This document shows positions 24,618 through 35,780 of a DNA stretch of 64,000 nt, piece by piece; within the stretch, counting starts at the first letter, position 1; every line of letters starts with the position of its first letter. The stretch covers positions 21,236,501-21,300,500 of the forward strand of contig OX291557.1 of assembly GCA_946406115.1 (NCBI GenBank), read 5' to 3'. Below the pieces are notes generated by a model. That model ran no database searches, was not told where the DNA came from, and was given only the letters and a program-made list of their open reading frames with translations. The translations under genes and the position numbers were made by a program. The DNA comes from Apoda limacodes. Lineage: Eukaryota; Arthropoda; Insecta; Lepidoptera; Limacodidae.

Positions 24618-24786
24618 ACAGACTTTATAAAGTAGGAGGTTCTCAATTCGGTTGTTTTTTTTTTAATATTTTTTACCTCAGAACCCCGTCATTTTTATAC
24701 CTATTTGGAAGATTTTACATATAGAGAGAGGTTATCTCACAGAGTGATCCCATTTCAATTTAGCAAGGATTAGTCCAAAGAAACCA

Positions 24787-25059
24787 GTTTGATGAGAAAA
24801 TGTGCATAGTTGTATCATTTTCGACTTATTATTTAAACGACTATCTACCGGACTCTACCTCTTGACCGGCTACGTAAGTTTGATAAGAAAATGTGCATAG
24901 TTGTATCATTTTAGACTTATTATTTAGACGACTATCTACCGGACTCTACCTCTTGACCGGCTACGTAAGTTTGATAAGAAAATGTGCATAGTTGTATCAT
25001 TTTAGACTTATTATTTAGACGACTATCTACCGGACTCTACCTCTTGACCGGCTACGTAA
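24787..25059. repeat. Tandem triplication, 91-bp unit
   Basis: Three head-to-tail units start at 24787, 24878 and 24969 with exact 91-bp spacing. Each begins GTTTGATRAGAAAATGTG and ends CTTGACCGGCTACGTAA. Units two and three are essentially identical and unit one differs by a few bases, so unit two or three arose most recently. Confidence 0.95.
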
Positions 25060-25182
25060 GTTTCTGCGTGGCTGCGTCTTCAATTAAATAAGAATTATTG
25101 GTCTTGAAATTTATTGCAATGCAAATTCTATGGGCAAGGTAAAAAAAGCCTTGTATTGCATAATACGTAACGTTGTTATTAT

Positions 25183-25310
25183 ACCTATACACGATGTAAC
25201 ACTATATTATTTCAATACAAAATGTAACGCTATATTATGTTTACCTATACAAAATGTAACGCTATATTATGTTTACCTATACAAAATGTAACGCTATATT
25301 ACACCTATAC
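25183..25310. repeat. Minisatellite, 28-32 bp unit
   Basis: About four units of ACCTATACAAAATGTAACGC followed by TATATTATGTTT are present, with 32-bp spacing between the central units and shorter outer ones. Confidence 0.85.
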
Positions 25311-26574
25311 AGAATCCAGAATCCATATTACTCTTATATTTTCTAAGGATAATCGTGATCTATTAATATTGTTCATAATATCTCACAGGCAGATAGCGGT
25401 CCAGATAGAGGAGGTGTGTCCGACGCGGCGGGCAGGCGGAGTCGGGGCTCGCCTATGACTTAAAATATACAGAGACAAGGAATAAACAATAATTCGTTTG
25501 CTATCTCTGATATTGAAACTTTGTATTAAATCCTTTTTGAATAACAATGTACACATTGGTTTTGCTGTTTATCGAATAGGTTGCTGTGTAGAGATGTTAT
25601 CGAATATTGCTTACATGGTAGGAGTACTTTCGATCACCTATATAGACAGGTGAAGAAAAGCATCAAAGTATAGCTTCCAGTTGTTGTAGTAGACCGAAAT
25701 TGCACTTACATTCAAGAAGGAATGATATATAACAGACTCAATTCCCAACAGAAGTTCCTGAGGCTTAAATGCCTAAGAAAAGAAGTTATGGAAAATAGAA
25801 AGGATGTAAGGCTTTTTAAGAAGAATGAAATAGATAGCAATAGACAGAGAAACGTTTTAAGTAACTAATGGCATGGAATATAAACTTGTAAAACGTTCCC
25901 GGCTATTAAAAATATTTTTTTGTGAAAATGATTTTGAGGTTATTTTTTGTCTGTACAAAGTCACAGTATACAAGCAGTTTGTAGGGATTAGATATGAATG
26001 GTAACTATCTGCATAAAAACAAAGGGACAAACAGACGATTTCCTGGTAGTTAAATATCGATAAACCGTCCTTTAACCACCTCGAGTATCCAAGATTTCTA
26101 TTGAGAATGCCTATGTTCAGCAGTGGTTGGCTTACTTTAGTGACTCTATCGAGGAGGTCTAGTCTCTGCAGTAGTCAACTTATATAATTACTGACTAACT
26201 CTGGGTTAGTTTGTGCGTTGATTGTCAAACAGTTGGTCAATTATTAACACGGATATAAGGTGAACATATATTTCTTTTGCTTTTACATATTGCTTTAGTA
26301 AACTAAAACAGTAACTGTAACCACAAAATCAAACACAATTTACCATTCTAACACACAAAGGGCCGACACAAAGTGCTGAGAGCCGCTGAAAGAGGCGCAC
26401 AAACCTCACGACTGCGCAACCTCTCAATTTCAAAAACAAAGTTGAATCAGTCGATTATTCCAACCGCGACTACCGTTACATGCAACTACAGATATTGCCC
26501 TTACTACTTGATTGTATCTTTTTCGTCAATAGTCAACTATCGAGATGCATGTGAGTTTAACTCAGTTGTTGTGA
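25311..26574. other. Anonymous stretch
   Basis: No gene or repeat was identified. A small GC-rich segment at 25390-25455 stands out in composition only. Confidence 0.35.
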
Positions 26575-26810
26575 AATGCAGTGAAAACTTCTTTGCGGCG
26601 TTGGGCAGTTTTTTTGATGTGGGTAAAAAATGATAAACTCGCGCAGGCTGATCGAAAATTCGTAAGATGGAAACCATTATGCCACGCCATAAAAATTCGT
26701 GAGACGGAAACCATAATGCCACGCCTATTATAATTTTGAAGTGAAAACGTCTTTAGCGGCGTTGTGCACTTTTTTTGTGATGGGTATAAAAAGTGTTAAA
26801 CTCTATAGGA
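26575..26810. repeat. Direct duplication, about 161-bp period
   Basis: A block reading GTGAAAAC, CTTT, GCGGCGTTG and GGGTA followed by TAAACTC occurs at about 26581-26640 and again at 26742-26805. Between them GGAAACCATTATGCCACGCC and a near copy (GGAAACCATAATGCCACGCC) sit 44 bp apart. It looks like part of a dispersed repeat. Confidence 0.6.
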
Positions 26811-27204
26811 CGAATAAAATGTAAGAGGAAATTGGGTTGATGAAAAAATTAAAGTGCGGATTACACTTGTTAAAATATTATATCCAGGTTGTATGTTTTC
26901 ACTTCTGCCAGCACTCCCGGAGTGCAACCCGTTTTTTTCTTCAGTAAATTCATCTTAATACATATATTTTTACCATAATAAACTAGAATAGAACGCTCGA
27001 GTATAATGGAGTTGGTAAATGTGATAGCGCAATATAACGAGAACGCTGCACATGGGATCCCCCTACTTAGGCACGTACATATAGAAAGTCTTAAGGGAGC
27101 GACGGGGATGGGTCATAAGACAAGCAGATGAGCTAAATTTTTCGATAGCCATTACGGAAATTGAAAGACAATGTTTATTTATATAATTATTTTTGCGTTT
27201 TTTT
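26811..27204. other. Anonymous stretch
   Basis: Nothing recognisable was seen. Confidence 0.35.
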
Positions 27205-27430
27205 TTTGATTAGCTATTTCTTGGGCGTTAATGGATGAGGCTAACTCTACGAGTATACGTATCCATTGAGGTGCTCATGTCCGGTTGGGTTACGCCGGTA
27301 GGTCTTCAACCTCTTTAAAGTTGAAAAACATCTTTCGGTAGTTGTAGTTGATACTGGCAACGTGGCCAACAAAAGAAACTTTCTTGTTAGGTAGTTGTGT
27401 ATGAAAATACGACTACCTAAAAATAACAAG
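27205..27430 (-). pseudogene. hAT transposase C-terminal dimerisation domain remnant
   Basis: The minus-strand frame reads LLLATLPVSTTTTERCFSTL followed by KRLKTYRRNPTGHEHLNGY. This is the conserved hAT dimerisation block (LPVSTxxxERxFSxLxxLKTY...R..LNG) found at the C-terminus of hAT transposases. A frameshift after LNGY leads to VSLIH, matching the usual ALLNIH continuation. The catalytic DDE region and N-terminal zinc finger were not found upstream on the minus strand (27431-28440), so this is an isolated fragment. Confidence 0.8.
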
Positions 27431-28782
27431 TGATATTATAAATTGACTGTTTTCTAACAAAACTTCCAATTGGCGTGGTTGTGTGGTTACTTCCGAGTCA
27501 GCATTTTGAATGACTTCAAGAGTGTCAAGATTGACAATTGATACAATTTCGGCAATTCAGATTTTCGGACCCATTTAAGTAACTTCTCATTTCAAAGGAA
27601 AGTTAAAATAAAAGGAAAATTGAACTGACTACAAATATCTACTAAAAGGGATCAAGATTAATTATCAAGATCATTAATAATTTAATTAAATAAACATAAA
27701 TGTTATATTTTATTAATAAACTTTAATATTAATATGAATCTGCATTCATTAGAGAACCATTGGTAGAAAAAAACTAGATAAATCCAAGAAGCGCAATAAT
27801 TGGAAACTCGCCTCTTATAAAGACATGTTTGATTTAAAATTCACTCCCGGTACAGTAAAAAATAGGTCTCCCGACGTGCGCGAGCACATTATGCAGGCGT
27901 GCAGCACGTACAGCACGAATCTCTGAATGCTAAGGCGAGGAAGTTACTTGGGGACATTAGCGGTTTCCAGCTAGGTAGATACGTAAACAAAACACGCTGG
28001 ATACTGTGTAGTACGGGCTACGAAAAGGGTAACGCAAGTTTTACGGAATACGATCCTGGAAACGTATCTGTGACATGAGGTAAAGACGTATGTGATTCAT
28101 GCAAGAAGTAAAAAAGAACACTAATCAAAGTGACAGTAAGCTGAGGACCTGCAGAAAATCAAAGCGCCCCAGAAGCAAAAAACATGACATGAGCTCCGGT
28201 TTCAGGCATTTTTAGCTACAACTAAAACTTATTTTTCGGACAGCACCCGAAAGAAAATCTTTGATGGAAGATGTAGCAGTAGGCTCATGAATTGACCTCT
28301 TTACTTTATCATTAATAAAATTCAATAAAATGCAGGTCATATCAATAAAATTTTTAAGACGTTTTTCATTTGTACTAGTATTGCAGTTAAAGTAAATTTT
28401 TTGAGAAAAATAATCCGATAGCCAGGGTGAATCATACATTTTATTTTCAGTAGAACAAGAAATTGATTTGTGTGTAACCGAAGCTATGTCTTATGAAGCT
28501 AACTATCAATTGGTAGTTACATATGAATAAACAGTGAAGTTATTAAGCTACGCTTCACAAATGTGTTACCATTTAATGATAAGTTTATCATGATTATTGA
28601 CTGGTCCAGAAAAATCCCTGCATTTTTAGTTGTGATTCAGTTGCTTACTTAAGAATCACCCGATTTCCATGAAGAGAGAACTCTGCCGTTTGGATCATAT
28701 CGTTTTATTAACAGCGTGGCTTTTCCTTTAATTTGGTATTTTGTATAGAACCATACTGATATCCGACATCTTACATAAGTAG
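27431..28782. other. Anonymous stretch
   Basis: The minus-strand 75-codon frame at 28212-28439 could in principle belong to the hAT remnant but shows no hAT motif. No other gene is seen. Confidence 0.35.
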
Positions 28783-29082
28783 TTTTTTTTTGTTTTTTTT
28801 AATACTACTAAGGTGGTAAACAAGCGTGCGTTCCTCTGATGTTAAGCGGTAACCGCAGCCTATGCACGCTTGCAACACCTGTCATTCGCGCGTTGCCTTC
28901 TTTCTTGAAGAATCCCATACTGTAGTCCTTAGAGAAAACCTCGGCAGGGAGCTCATTTTACAACCTAAGCGTTCGCGGGAGAAACATTCTCTGAAACTGC
29001 ACTGTACGTGACCATTTAGGTTGAGGTGTGAGGATGAATTCCCTGCCGATGGCGAACGGTACGATGGTAGAAAGAACACATC
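28783..29082 (-). mobile_element. CR1/Jockey-like LINE 3' end, 5'-truncated
   Basis: This is the same LINE family as at 5688 and 59314, in minus orientation. The coding part extends further than the other tails, up to the FYHRTVRHRQGIHPHT region. The 3' UTR has lost part of the GGGTCGGC block. Frameshifts are present. Confidence 0.8.
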
Positions 29083-29779
29083 CCATTATCACACACAATT
29101 AATTAAAAAAATAAAACAAAACGCAGAATTACATACCTGTCCAACATCACGCAGCGATATCAAATGAAACCTGAGAAAAGAAAAATATGCATTAATTAAG
29201 AACACTTTAATAGGTATGTTTTATTTATATTCAGTTTTGCTAAGTACTAAAATAGCTAAGGAATACATTTAACATTATTTTAAATCATTGTAAGGTTAAA
29301 TTTATCCAAAAATATTCTTTAACCGGCGTTTACCGGTTCTAACAGTATTTTTCAAAAACCGTATTGTGGTCACACTCAACTATAATAAATTAAAGCTAAC
29401 ATCATAAAGCCTATTAATAAGACTTGCGACATGTCCCAGCGATTAAACGCCAATATAAGGGCACTATAAATCTGATCGTCCACACTAGAGAAATAGAAAG
29501 GCAATGCGTCCACGGCACATCCCTGACATAAAACAGACAGTGTTTGTTGCCGTCGTAAAGTGTTTATAACACAACAGCTTAGGAAACTTAGATAGATTTA
29601 TGTGACATGTTTTATTAATATCTAATTCAATTATATTTTATTTCAGAAACAACCACTAACTCACCGGCAAAATCCCTGTACTTTTTGCCGTAACGAACGT
29701 TTTTTAAACAGTGGGAAACCGATATTTGGTGAACTTGCTTAACATTATCACACAACTACCTTATTTCTTATTATAGTCC
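29083..29779. other. Anonymous stretch
   Basis: Nothing recognisable was seen. Confidence 0.35.
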
Positions 29780-30895
29780 CATAATCCTGACGTCTGCGCA
29801 GCCGGAGTCGCTGAGACAATCTTCGCTGGTATGGAATGTTTCATTCCTAACCTGCAGGTAGTAGCTGCCGGCGTCAAAAAACGACCGTGGTTTAATAGGT
29901 CTTGCAGAGAAGCTAAAATTTTTAAGCAAACTGCGTATGAGGCTTGGACAGCGGCTCATAATAATAAGGATCCGAATATTTCTGAGTTAAAACGCAAATT
30001 AAATGCTGCCTCGAGGTTCAGTAAGAAAGCAACTGCCAGAGCAAAATTCTAATTCATCGGCAAAATATGTGGGCGACTTGCGAGCTATTATTCTGGGAGT
30101 CGTGCTTTCTGGTCTCTTGCAAAAGCTGCCGAGGGGAACTTCTGCCAGTCGTCGTTACCACTACTGCGAAAGACCGATGGTGACTTGGCCCATAGTGCAA
30201 AAGAGAAAGCTGATATACTGGGCAGTCTCTTTGCCTCCAACTCGAATATGAACGACGAAGGCGCTGTACAACCTACTTTACCGTGGTGCGGTAAGACCAT
30301 GCCGGAAATCTCTATAACACAGCGACAGGTCCGGCAGGCGTTACTTTCCCTAGACGTTCATAAGTCGAGTGGGCCAGACGGTATACCAGCAGTGGTGCTT
30401 AAGCAGTGTGCCCCTGGGTTATGTCCTGTACTCACGCGACTCTTCGCGCTTTCCTACCATACTACGCAATTTCCGTCTTCATGGAAGACGGTGCCCAAAA
30501 AGTGCGATAGATCAGATCCATCGAATTACAGACCTATCGCTATTACCTCTCTCCTCTCCAAGGTGATGGAGCGTGTCATCAACACACAGCTTTTGAGATA
30601 CCTATGTCAATTTTTTGAATTTTTGTATAATTGTATTTTCTTCACGTTTCGTAATGGTAATTTGTAATTTTTAGGATTTGTTTCTAAGATATTTTTGCAC
30701 ACCATCTAAAATGGTTGAATATGCATGGACTAAAAATTATGTAATATCATTAATGTAACCCATATTCTATGCAAATAAAGACTTATTCTATTCTATAACA
30801 CGACCTTAACAGCGACCGTCAATATGTCTTTCGCCACGGTCGCTCGACTGGTGACCTTCTAGTGTATCTCACACACCGATGTGTGTATTAGTGGT
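29780..30895 (+). pseudogene. CR1/Jockey-like LINE fragment: endonuclease tail plus reverse transcriptase start
   Basis: The frame starting near 29789 reads DVCAAGVAETIFAGMECFIP and KKRPWFNRSCREAKIFK, the linker after the endonuclease domain of CR1/Jockey elements. An in-frame TAA at 30050-30052 breaks it. The same frame continues with FWSLAKAAEGNFCQSSLPPL, then the reverse transcriptase entry KSSGPDGIPAVVLKQCAP and SDPSNYRPIAITSLLSKVME. The expected LVHPI-type residues between WKT and PKK are missing, an in-frame deletion. The frame is then cut at about 30601 by the insert at 30602-30796. It resumes as LNSDRQYVFRHGRSTGDLLV and ends at a stop near 30892. The catalytic palm motifs are absent. 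Confidence 0.85.
30602..30796 (+). mobile_element. LINE 3' end nested inside the LINE fragment
   Basis: About 195 bp of AT-rich sequence separates two parts of one reverse transcriptase that are normally adjacent (RYL and SDRQY). The insert ends AATAAAGACTTATTCTATTC, a polyadenylation-like signal followed by a TTCTA repeat. This is the tail style of a different insect LINE, so it is read as a 5'-truncated LINE insertion. Exact ends are uncertain by a few bases. Confidence 0.65.
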
Positions 30896-33223
30896 ATTAA
30901 AAAGAAAACAAAATGGATCACGATCAAAATCATGTATCATCGTTTGACGGCCAAAACTTGTAAAATAATTAGATTAGGTCATAATTACTCCGATTAGGTG
31001 GGCAGTAGCAGTCAATAATGTCAAAGCTCATTTCTGCTGAACTTTTTTACTTGCTAAAGTTTTGGAGTTATGGGTGACATTAAAAAGGCCTGAAAACAGT
31101 CAAAGGGAATATAATACTACCGGTAAATCAATATTTTGGTATTCCTGTCAGCCATAAAATCGGTCAAGTGCGCGTCTTGATTTCGTCGCCTGCACACCGT
31201 TGAGAACTCCGATCGGCTTCAAAACTAGTTGGAAGAATCTGGCATACAAACGTAAGTTAAACTGAACTTTAACAGAAAATATAACCATGTTTAAATGAAA
31301 TTTAACGTTTGGAAATATTATCTGTAAATAAAAAAAGGGATAAACTGTCCGTTTAATGTAGGTACTTTGTACTCTACTCGTAGGTAGGTACTTGTCATCT
31401 ACATGAACAAATTAGATCCCTATAATGCTACATTCTTATAATAGGCAGGTATACTGATGTGTTCAAATTATATTTTTTAAAATCTATACACTGAATAGTA
31501 TGTCTCAGTCACACCTTGGACATTTCATATAAAAATCGCGTTATTCGTGACTACTAATACAAAATAAAATAACGTATTATGCGCAAATGTGCGTGTGGTA
31601 ACAGGATTGTATGTAACAGAGAAGAAGAGAGCGGCATACCGTAGTTATACTGCATGAAGTCCTATTACATACTGTGTCTAGGTTTTAATTGTAAAACGGC
31701 ATTCCAACATGTTGAGACAACCCATCCGGGAATAAATAACGATTGTGTAATAGAGTAATAAACTACGGACATATTCAAGATATGTGCACCAGGTTGGTTG
31801 CAATTGCAGTTTAATCAATCGGCGGCGATCGGTGCCCAGTTCAACAACCAGTATTTTAAATACAATGCCGATGAGAAAACTGGTGTTGCTCAAGGAAGGC
31901 TCATTGGTCCCAGTCTTCTTTCGCCTTGTTTTTAGGTCAATTCTTATTTTTTTTCCCAATTACTTAAAGAAATTAATTGTTTGTGTCTATTGTTGAATAA
32001 AATTAGAATAAATAACAGAAGTTTATTTAGAAAAATAAAAACAAAAACTGACCTGTAGTTGGCAATAATAAAATCGGCAAATGCGTTAGCGAAAATGCCT
32101 GTACAAGGATTTAAAACCTGTCTTTAAAAAGAAATAAATAAAAGAAGACTGACTGACATAGAGTAAAAGCTTAAGCATAAATATTACATGTTGATGCATT
32201 TAAGTAAGTAAAGATAACACAAAAAATATAACAAGTGTGACTAAATTTTATGTTGGAAACTACTTATAATTTCTAGTTGAAGTTTTCTTTAAAAACAGTT
32301 AAATTGTATAGAAAAATGGCAATTATCCCGCACCCAATGCAATAATCGGGATGGGGACTCCCTCCGCACAGTTAAAAACGAAAGCTACTTTTATTTTCAA
32401 GGAGTCGTATAACGTTTCTTAATACACCCTGGATATGGACATGATAGTTGTTATTCCATTTAAAAAAAACATGAACTTATGAGCAAAGTAAGCGGCAAAA
32501 TAAAAACCCGTTATTTTACTGAAGTGCCTGCGGGCGCAATATTCATTTCTATTTATTTACTTTACAAGACAGCGGCTTCCGTGCGCTCTCACGACTCAAT
32601 CTAATAAATAGCGTTGGTATTACCGCACAGTACCTACAGCGCATAGGTATTCAGTAATAAGATATTCACTGGTGAAATATACACGTTATTATATCGGTAC
32701 TTCTGGGCGATAATGGACAGTTATTGACTACTCGTTTGTAGTAAATAGGAAAGCTTTAGATTCTTATAAATCTTAAAATGCGTTGAATTATAATTCTAAA
32801 GCCCGCTGCACCTTAATATTTAGTAATAGATATTTTAACTGCTAAGTATCATGGTGTTAAGTAAAACTTTAGGCTTTAGAATTGTGTTTGCAATGAAAAC
32901 GGTTTGGTAGTTTTTTTGGTAATGCTCGAATAACCAGAAAAAAAATTGGAAGATACCTTTTACCTTGACAAAAAGAAAAACATAAGAATGGACGATATAA
33001 GAGAAGAGGAGGGTATCCATTACAAAAGAAATTTTAAAGGTTATGTTTTGAATGATTCTACGGATAACATGTTTTTAAGAATAAGAATGCCTAAGTTATA
33101 TTAGTTTCTTTTTTTATTAGGGTTCTTTCTTCCTCATTCTGCTCATATTTAGAGACATATAAAATACGGACCTATTCTTAGTAAACTATTAAAGTACAAC
33201 ATGTTATTATATTATTATGTTGC
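30896..33223. other. Anonymous AT-rich stretch
   Basis: A short head of the CCGGCCAAGTGCG repeat (TCGGTCAAGTGCGCGTC) lies near 31160. Otherwise no gene or clear repeat was seen. Confidence 0.35.
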
Positions 33224-33319
33224 TAATAATGCCTAAATATACGTTGTTTATGTTGTATATTTAATATTTAATACAATATATTTAATACAACATAAACAAC
33301 GTATATTTAGGCATTATTA
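33224..33319. repeat. Perfect hairpin, 35-bp arms
   Basis: The left arm 33224-33258 (TAATAATGCCTAAATATACG and onward) and right arm 33285-33319 are exact reverse complements over 35 bp, separated by a 26-bp AT-rich loop. It could be a tiny MITE or a source of hairpin RNA. No promoter or expression evidence is available from sequence. Confidence 0.9.
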
Positions 33320-33960
33320 AGGAATCACATTAATTTAAATATATATTGCCAATGTCTATGATATTCAAATCACGATAGCTATGTTAGAAAAAAGCATATT
33401 TTATAGGAATACACATAAGTATTTTAGGACTATTTAAGATTTTGATTTTTTAATTTTCCAAATTTAATTTCAACCAATTCAACACCGCATGTTCAATCAT
33501 AGATTTTCATTTGTTCAACAAGAAAAAAGGAAACTAGTAGGTATTGCAAAGTTTAATAACGCGGCTTAGTATAATAAAAAAGAATATAAACAATGCCCTC
33601 GGTACCGAACATAAGTGTTCCAACGTAACGACACCATGTCACGCCACCATCAAGCAATGCATCACTCCAACACAATCGGGTATTAATTTAGGAGATAGTG
33701 CAGCGCCCGAGGCGCGGTCACGCCACGCACCATACTACTGCGGTCTGCGACATGCCCGCCCGAGGCCGCAATCTGGACAATTTCTGAAACGACTGAATTA
33801 TCTCTACGATCTGGAACAGTAGTGTCTTTGTCTGTCAGTGGGGCAGTAGATTTCAAGACGAATAAATTACAGTCATAATGTTAAACTGCACTTCACTCAT
33901 AATGCGTATTTCATTTTTAAATTGCAAATATATAAAAATACTAGCTTTTTCAACGGTAAC
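33320..33960. other. Anonymous stretch
   Basis: The 92-codon frame at 33544-33822 has a GC-richer second half but no recognisable domain. Confidence 0.35.
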
Positions 33961-34830
33961 TCCTCAATTATAAAAAACAGACTCACACTGGACGTTTTTA
34001 AGTAGCCTATGCCCTCCCCTGGCACTCAAATATCTCTCTCCTATCTCCACATCAAATTTGCCTACGGTTCCACACGCCCTAATTTCGGTTATACGTGTAG
34101 GATTTTAACCACAACTCGTCAGTTATAAAAAAACGACTCACACTTGACGTTTTTAAGCCACCTATGTCCTTTCCCGGGACTTAACTATCTCCACCACATT
34201 AAATATGATATTTTAAATTTAACATTTACATTTTTTTCAGGGACCCACTCGAACGTACCCAAAAAATATCATTAAAATCGTCCCTGCTGATTAGGAGAAG
34301 ATCAGTGACACACCGACTGGACCTACCGGGTCCAATTGTGTTTTCAAACCACCCAGGAACCCATTGAAACATACAGACAAAATTTCACCTCAATCGTTTC
34401 AGCCATTTAGGAGGAGTTAGGTGACAAACACACGTCTGTCACCAGGCTGTATCTCATGAACCGTGATAGTTAGACAGTGGAAATTTTCACAGATGTATTT
34501 CTGTTGCCGCTATAACAACAAATACTAAAAAACAAAATAAATAAATATTTTAGGGGGCTATCATACAAAAAGCGTAATTTTTTGCTTGATTTTGCTCGAC
34601 AATGATAATGGCAACAGGTGGACGGTTTAAATATTCACAGAATACACTTTAAAATAAATAATTGAATTAAAATAAAATAAATATTTAAGGGGGGCTCCCA
34701 TACAACAAACGTGATCTTTTCGCCGTTTTTATAGATAGATATAGATAATGGTACGGAACCCTTCGTGCGCGAGTCCGACTCACACTTTACGTTTTTAAGT
34801 AGCCTATGTCCTTTTCCGGGACCAAATAAA
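33961..34830. repeat. Cluster of CCGGCCAAGTGCG-family repeat pieces
   Basis: The block CTCACACTNGACGTTTTTAA followed by a CCTATGYCCT segment occurs at about 33982, 34138 and 34787. The minus-strand head of the family (GAGTCCGACTCACACTT) lies at 34760-34790 and its tail block (GCTGTATCTCATGAACCGTG) at 34445. This is therefore at least one minus-strand copy plus direct duplications of part of it. It is non-coding. Confidence 0.6.
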
Positions 34831-35267
34831 AACAAAGTTTGTAAAACAGTAAAAACCGCGTGAAATGTATTCCGCCTTTGTAATTGTTTACTCAAATTCG
34901 TATTTATGATGATACTTTTATATAAAAATTAGTGCGTTTTCCTGAAGTAGTGATAATAAAATAAATAAATGTACTATTCTTATTTATAAGTTACACTTAT
35001 ATCTCTTTTCTCATAGAGGATGATTAATAGTAGTGTATCATTCGGTCGTAAAATTATTTTACCTCGTGCTCCGTCTTCGTCTACCTTAGAATCCCATGCT
35101 ATATATTTTTAGGATTAAGGATTTTACTCTAGAATCCTTCCCTCCACTCTGGATTCAAAATAGCGCCCTCGCCGTAAAAATATTATTTTGGTCCCTTGTG
35201 ATACAATCTACTTTTAGCGCACAGATTTCGAACTATAAGGAAAACCTTTCGGAGCTAGTGAGATTAA
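34831..35267. other. Anonymous stretch
   Basis: Nothing recognisable was seen. Confidence 0.35.
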
Positions 35268-35780
35268 AAGAAAACCCGCCCAAATGCGTGTCTAGCCACG
35301 AACAGTGAAGGGTTCCGTAGTTACCTGTCACAAGTACATACTATAAGTTGGTCGACTATTACTCGTTAACTTCCTTTTGGCTTATATATATATATATTTT
35401 ACTTATTTTATTATGTATATACTACTGCTGTGAATTTTTTACATATCCAAAAACAACCATTTAGCTGGCAGGGGAAGGACCACTTCACTTAAAAAAAAAT
35501 GTACTTTAAGGCTAAATATTTCGCTAACGGTACTAAATCGAGAAATGGATATCACATGCCCGAAATATTTTTGAGCGAGCTATCCAACTACACCATGGGA
35601 TAGATGAAAACAAAATCATCCCCACTTTACGTGTAGGGGAGGTAGAGGAATATTTTTTTATGATTTTATTTTAGCACTTAATTGGCGTGAACTTTTTTCT
35701 ACTAGTATCTAAGCTAAGCGGCGGACGGACGGACATAGCAAAACAATAAGGTTTCCCTGTTCACTACGTAACCCTTAAAA
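35268..35780 (+). repeat. CCGGCCAAGTGCG-family repeat, diverged copy
   Basis: The head (AACCCGCCCAAATGCGTGTC, then GAAGGGTTCCGTAG) and tail (GGACGGACGGACATAGC, AAGGTTTCCCTGTTC) bracket about 510 bp with the same overall organisation as the family. It is non-coding. Confidence 0.55.

Noticed and set aside
28212..28439. A 75-codon minus-strand frame as the upstream part of the hAT transposase.
   Set aside because: It lies on the right strand but shows no hAT zinc finger or catalytic block, and nearly 800 bp separate it from the dimerisation domain without readable linkage.
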